In this document: positions 5,100 through 6,371 of the stretch, piece by piece
Layout of the letters: each line of letters opens with the position of its first letter
Position numbering within the stretch: the first letter of the stretch is position 1
Source: an uncultured Leucobacter sp.
GTDB taxonomy: Bacteria > Actinomycetota > Actinomycetes > Actinomycetales > Microbacteriaceae
Direction of reading: 5' to 3'
Length of the DNA stretch: 6,371 nucleotides
NCBI GenBank assembly: GCA_945952575.1
Contig: CAMFIY010000162.1
Span: 1 to 6,371 of the forward strand
Position numbers and translations under genes: made by a program
Notes under the pieces: model-generated
Seen by the model: only the letters and a program-made list of their open reading frames with translations
Told to the model about the DNA's origin: nothing
The model's database searches: none

Positions 5100-6276
5100 G
5101 ATCCACCCCGGCAGGATCCGCGGCGGTCACGCGGACCGTGCGTTGCTCGTGGGGCACCCGGTAGCGCTCGAGGTAGGTGCGCACGCGATCCGACGGGATC
5201 GCGTCGACCGTCACCCCGTCGGCCCCCTCCATGGTCTCGGCCGCGAACAGCGCGTTCAGGATCGCCTCCTCGGTCGCCGCGACGGTCGCGGCGAAGAGCG
5301 GATCGATCTTCTCGTTCGAGAGCACGCGGATGTCGGCGAAGGCATTGGCGTCGCTCTGGTCGAAGCCTGCGGGGATCCGTTCGTTGCCGGTCGCGAAGCA
5401 GAGGAAGATGTCTCCGCTGCCGTTCTCTCCGAGTCCCCCCGTCCGGGCGATGCCGAGGCCGGCGCGCTGCGCGAGCCGCTCGCACTGGCCGGGGAGCAGC
5501 GGCGCATCGGTCGCCACGATGACGATGATCGATCCGGTGCCCGGCGGGAGGTCCGCGAAGAGGTCCGGCTCGGGCCCGAGCTCGTGCCGGAACAGCTCGC
5601 CGACCGGGACGCCGTCGATCGCGAGCCGGTCGCGCGAACCGTGATTCGCCTGCACCAGCACGCCCACCGTGAAGCCCTCGCCGCCGACGGACACCTGCCG
5701 GGAGGAGGTGCCGATGCCGCCTTTGAAGCCGTGGCAGATCATGCCGGTGCCGCCGCCGACCGCGCCTTCGGCGACCGGGCCGCCCTCGGCCCGGCCGATC
5801 GCGGCGAAGACGTGCTCGCGCCCGACGTGGAAGCCGCTGACGTCGTTGAGGATCCCGTCCCAGGTCTCGCCGACCACGGGGAGCGAGAAGAAGAGCTCGC
5901 CGGGCTCGCGACGGGAGGCCTCGTGGGCCACCAGTGCGTCCCGCACCGTGCCGACGCTGTGCGTGTTGGTGATGCCGATGTAGCTCGTGAGCATGCCCGA
6001 CTCGCGCACCCACTGGAGGCCGGTCATCTCCCCGTTGCCGTTGAGCCGGTGCGACCCGGCGAAGACCGGCAGGCGCCACGGCTCGTCGTTCGGGATCACG
6101 ACGGTGACACCGGTGCGCACCGGCCCCTCGCCGGCGATGCGTCGGCCCCCGCCGCGGATGATCGTCTCATGCCCGACGCGCACGCCGGGCACATCGGTGA
6201 TCGCATTGTTCGGCCCGGTCGGCAGGTCGCCGATCGCGATCCCGAGATCCCTCGCCCGTCCGCGCTCGCTAGTCAC
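5086..6276 (-). CDS. P1-family (S58, DmpA/BapA-type) self-processing aminopeptidase
   Basis: The product has 396 residues, similar to the 375-residue DmpA precursor. Family hallmarks are present in order: RARDLGIAIGDLPTGPNNAI and TDVPGVRVGH (residues 7-36), THSVGTVRDAL (105-115), GAVGGGTGM-CHGFKGGIGTSSR (171-193), VLVQANHG (206-213) and IVATDAPLLP (253-262). The self-cleavage site is ENGSGDIFL (284-292). In this family the precursor cuts itself between Gly and Ser. Ser287, freed as the N terminus of the beta chain, is the nucleophile; N211 matches the conserved Asn. This predicts an alpha chain of 286 and a beta chain of 110 residues. Relatives remove N-terminal D-, L- or beta-amino acids from small peptides or amides; the exact substrate is open. 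No signal peptide is seen, so it is probably cytoplasmic. The start is GTG 6276, inside the end of the upstream gene, with only a weak ribosome binding site. Confidence 0.93.
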   Translation of the reverse strand: MTSERGRARDLGIAIGDLPTGPNNAITDVPGVRVGHETIIRGGGRRIAGEGPVRTGVTVVIPNDEPWRLPVFAGSHRLNGNGEMTGLQWVRESGMLTSYIGITNTHSVGTVRDALVAHEASRREPGELFFSLPVVGETWDGILNDVSGFHVGREHVFAAIGRAEGGPVAEGAVGGGTGMICHGFKGGIGTSSRQVSVGGEGFTVGVLVQANHGSRDRLAIDGVPVGELFRHELGPEPDLFADLPPGTGSIIVIVATDAPLLPGQCERLAQRAGLGIARTGGLGENGSGDIFLCFATGNERIPAGFDQSDANAFADIRVLSNEKIDPLFAATVAATEEAILNALFAAETMEGADGVTVDAIPSDRVRTYLERYRVPHEQRTVRVTAADPAGVDPTAA

Positions 6277-6371
6277 GCTCGACCGCCGTCGCGACCAGCA
6301 CGCGGGGGCTGCCGGGCAGCGGGAAGAGGCGCTCCGGCTTCCAGCCGGTCGCCTCGAGCCAGCCCTCCACC
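6269..6371 (-). CDS. 3' end of an upstream gene, function not assigned
   Basis: Only the last 33 codons are in the window, ending with TAG at 6269-6271. The visible residues include GWLEATGWKPERLFPLPGSP followed by RVLVATAVERD. Codon use matches the peptidase gene, and the frame is open to the edge. A short strand ending in RVLVA is common at the C terminus of class I S-adenosylmethionine-dependent methyltransferases, but this fragment is too short to say so with confidence. The stop overlaps the peptidase GTG start by 8 bp, so the two genes are probably co-transcribed and translationally coupled. Confidence 0.65.
   Translation of the reverse strand, partial: VEGWLEATGWKPERLFPLPGSPRVLVATAVERD

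Noticed and set aside
4685..6079. Minus-strand open frame of 464 codons overlapping both the TetR and peptidase genes
   Set aside because: It is a shadow frame: Arg-rich over the peptidase part and antisense over the TetR part, with no domain.

Overview
The window is a GC-rich (roughly 70% by eye) stretch that looks actinobacterial. Strong G/C at third codon positions, Arg/Ala/Gly-rich proteins and a glycine-rich plus fibronectin type III (FN3) exported protein resemble Microbacteriaceae (Micrococcales). That placement is inference from style, not from a marker gene.

Layout, left to right. (1) Positions 1-4256 are filled by one very large minus-strand gene whose 3' end lies beyond the left edge. 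It encodes an exported protein: a signal peptide, a glycine-rich domain of about 260 residues, eleven tandem FN3 modules, and the start of a second, different repeat family with an 83-residue period. No stop occurs in 1418 codons. (2) Positions 4257-4505 are a divergent intergenic region with an AT-richer patch and several inverted and direct repeats. It is the likely control region for the giant gene on the left and the regulator on the right. (3) Positions 4506-5099 encode a TetR-family repressor on the plus strand. (4) Positions 5086-6276 encode, on the minus strand, a P1-family (MEROPS S58, DmpA/BapA type) self-processing aminopeptidase. It converges on the TetR gene and overlaps its end by 14 bp. 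A perfect 12-bp inverted repeat sits at this convergence and is a candidate terminator. (5) The 3' end of another minus-strand gene enters from the right edge and overlaps the peptidase start by 8 bp, so those two genes probably form an operon.

No RNA gene, insertion sequence, CRISPR array or integrase was seen. Nothing links the three complete or near-complete genes into one pathway. The TetR protein could control itself, the divergent surface-protein gene, or an unlinked target. I found no clear new multi-gene system. The most unusual items are the modular architecture of the giant protein, the palindromes in the divergent promoter region, and the hairpin embedded in the TetR coding end.
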